Positions 35,876 through 37,337 of a stretch of 37,337 nt of DNA are shown here, one piece after another. The notes under the pieces are model-generated. The model made no database searches. It worked only from the letters and a program-made list of their open reading frames with translations, and was not told the origin of the DNA. This DNA is from Pirellulales bacterium (GTDB lineage Bacteria; Planctomycetota; Planctomycetia; Pirellulales; Lacipirellulaceae): the NCBI GenBank assembly GCA_020849945.1, contig JADZFK010000066.1:1-37337 (forward strand), in the 5' to 3' direction. Both the position numbers and the translations under genes were made by a program. Within the stretch, counting starts at the first letter, position 1; each line of letters opens with the position of its first letter.

Positions 35876-36141
35876 GGGGGAAGAGTTGAAGGACAATGGA
35901 AGGCGCCTCCGGTTGACCCGTTGGCGCGATGCGAACATCTTCAGGTTTCGGCGGGCATCCTATCTTCTACGAAGCCGCGTTGACGCCTCCTCCTGCGTAG
36001 CGACGGTTTCGCCATCGGTGCTGGACACTCTGTTCGATGCGCTTTTGACGACATTCTCGCAGGCCTGATCTCGTTCAGCGGACTCGTATCTGCGTTGATT
36101 TGGCGGTGGTGAAGGACACGATTGTTAACTAAAATAGGGGG

Positions 36142-37206
36142 ATGGTAGTATCCTATCCAGAGCGTAATGGCAAGCGGGCCCTTGTGACCGGCATCACAGG
36201 GCAAGACGGTTCGTACCTGGCCGAGCTGCTCCTCGGCAAAGGCTATGAAGTGTTTGGCATGGTTCGGCGGTCCAGTTCGTTCAACACGAGCCGGCTCGAA
36301 CACATCTACCAAGACCCCCACGACGACGACGTTCGGTTGCAACTCGTCCACGGCGATCTCGCCGATGGGTCCTCCCTCGACCACCTCGTCAAAACCATTC
36401 GGCCCGACGAACTGTATAACCTCGGCGCTCAGTCGCACGTTCGCGTGAGCTTCGATATCCCCGAATATACCTCGGAAATCACGGGCTTGGGCTGCATTCG
36501 GCTGCTCGAAGCCATTCGAGAAACGAACCCCACTTGCCGCTTCTACCAGGCGTCCTCTTCTGAAATGTACGGCAAGGCGGTGGAAACACCTCAAACCGAG
36601 CGAACTCCCTTTTACCCTCGCAGCCCTTACGCTTGCGCCAAGGCATTTGCCTACGCGGCCACTCGAAACTATCGCGAATCCTACGGGCTATTCACCGTGA
36701 ATGGCATCATGTTCAATCACGAATCGCCGAGGCGAGGCGAGACGTTTGTCACCCGCAAAATTACACGGGCCATCGCACGTATCCGTGCCGGATTGCAACA
36801 ATATCTCTACCTCGGCAACTTGGAAGCCCGCCGCGACTGGGGATTCGCCGGCGATTATGTGGCGGCCATGTGGCTGATGTTGCAAGCGCCCGAGCCAGAC
36901 GATTACGTGATCGCGACCGGCGAAGCCCATTCGGTGCGAGAGTTCTGCGAACTGGCTTTCCAATTGGCCGGAATGCCGATTACTTGGCAAGGCATGGGGA
37001 TTCACGAAGTTGGCCTGGATGCCGAGGGCCGCGAACGCGTGCGAATCGATCCGCGATATTTTCGTCCGGCCGAAGTCGATCTCATGCTGGGGGATGCGAG
37101 CTGCGCGCGAAAGAAACTTGGCTGGAAGCCAACGGTCACCTTCCCCGGTTTGGTGCGGATGATGGTCGAGGCCGACATGGCGATCCACCCTCGCCCAACT
37201 TATTGA
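36142..37206 (+). CDS. gmd: GDP-mannose 4,6-dehydratase
   Basis: Gmd converts GDP-mannose to GDP-4-keto-6-deoxymannose, the precursor of GDP-fucose, GDP-rhamnose and GDP-perosamine used in cell-surface glycans. The 354-residue protein is an extended short-chain dehydrogenase. Visible are the NADP motif [37 protein letters not shown], the catalytic ASSSEMYG and the Tyr-x3-Lys pair in [18 protein letters not shown] (Tyr, then Lys four on), followed by [20 protein letters not shown]. These residues are complete, so activity is likely. It starts 266 bases after moeA and ends 131 bases before the window edge; it is unrelated in function to the C1 genes upstream, and shares a likely role in surface polysaccharide with the 30.1-kb glycosyltransferase. 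Confidence 0.96.
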   Translation: MVVSYPERNGKRALVTGITGQDGSYLAELLLGKGYEVFGMVRRSSSFNTSRLEHIYQDPHDDDVRLQLVHGDLADGSSLDHLVKTIRPDELYNLGAQSHVRVSFDIPEYTSEITGLGCIRLLEAIRETNPTCRFYQASSSEMYGKAVETPQTERTPFYPRSPYACAKAFAYAATRNYRESYGLFTVNGIMFNHESPRRGETFVTRKITRAIARIRAGLQQYLYLGNLEARRDWGFAGDYVAAMWLMLQAPEPDDYVIATGEAHSVREFCELAFQLAGMPITWQGMGIHEVGLDAEGRERVRIDPRYFRPAEVDLMLGDASCARKKLGWKPTVTFPGLVRMMVEADMAIHPRPTY

Positions 37207-37337
37207 GGGCGCGTAGCAGCCCGTTGAAGTAGTCCGTTTCTCAGCCATCAAGCGGCAATGGCATCGCGGAGAGTTCGATCGGTGTTTTGGTGAAAGGTGC
37301 GCGCTCGGGAAGCGGAAACGGCGATCAGACGTTCGAG
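37207..37337. other. Non-coding tail at the window edge
   Basis: No gene is visible in the last 131 bases. The stretch CAGCCCGTTGAAGTAGTCCG at about 37218-37237 resembles the inverted form of the TTTTTCAACAGGCTG block at about 22358, so it may belong to the same dispersed repeat family. Confidence 0.4.

Overview
The window looks like chromosomal DNA of a planctomycete of the Pirellulales type. The evidence is a giant secreted 'PVC-type' protein joining a beta-propeller, HEAT repeats, a cytochrome c domain and a DUF1080 domain; a dockerin-repeat protein with a PEP-CTERM tail; tetrahydromethanopterin-type C1 genes (fhc) in a bacterium; and families of short palindromic intergenic repeats. No phage, transposase, CRISPR array or rRNA was seen. 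This is a lineage-level inference from protein style, not from a marker gene.

Layout. At 0-1.6 kb is an OprB-like porin. At 1.7-14.1 kb is a carbohydrate-use block: on the minus strand a Gfo/Idh/MocA oxidoreductase, an FG-GAP protein and the 1763-residue fusion read as one probable operon; an MFS transporter diverges from them and a large secreted alpha/beta hydrolase follows. At 14.3-15.7 kb mobA stands head to head with a broken fhcC. A tRNA-Glu (TTC) and csrA follow, then about 1 kb with no convincing gene. At 17.5-20.8 kb is a partial complex I set in the order nuoI-nuoA-nuoC-nuoD, with no nuoB. At 21.3 kb is the dockerin/PEP-CTERM protein, then ispD and tyrS. At 25.2-29.9 kb is an ABC-2 exporter: ATPase, permease with a very large extramembrane loop, and a coupled membrane-anchored protein. 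At 30.1 kb is a WecG/TagA/CpsF glycosyltransferase. At 31.0-35.9 kb are fhcA and, divergently, fhcB followed by moeA. At 36.1 kb is a GDP-mannose 4,6-dehydratase.

How the parts fit. The oxidoreductase, the DUF1080 fusion and the MFS transporter suggest uptake and oxidation/3-keto hydrolysis of a glycoside. The fhc genes encode subunits of the formyltransferase/hydrolase complex of the H4MPT C1 pathway. FhcA and FhcB look intact. FhcC carries two in-frame stop codons (TGA at codon 73, where the family is expected to have Trp, and TAG at codon 191) and is about 40 residues short, although the reading frame and the family C-terminus persist. FhcB keeps its iron-sulfur cysteines but has Ser where tungsten/molybdenum enzymes have the metal-ligand Cys, yet both fhc loci sit beside molybdenum-cofactor genes (mobA, moeA). 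This combination is the most interesting signal in the window.
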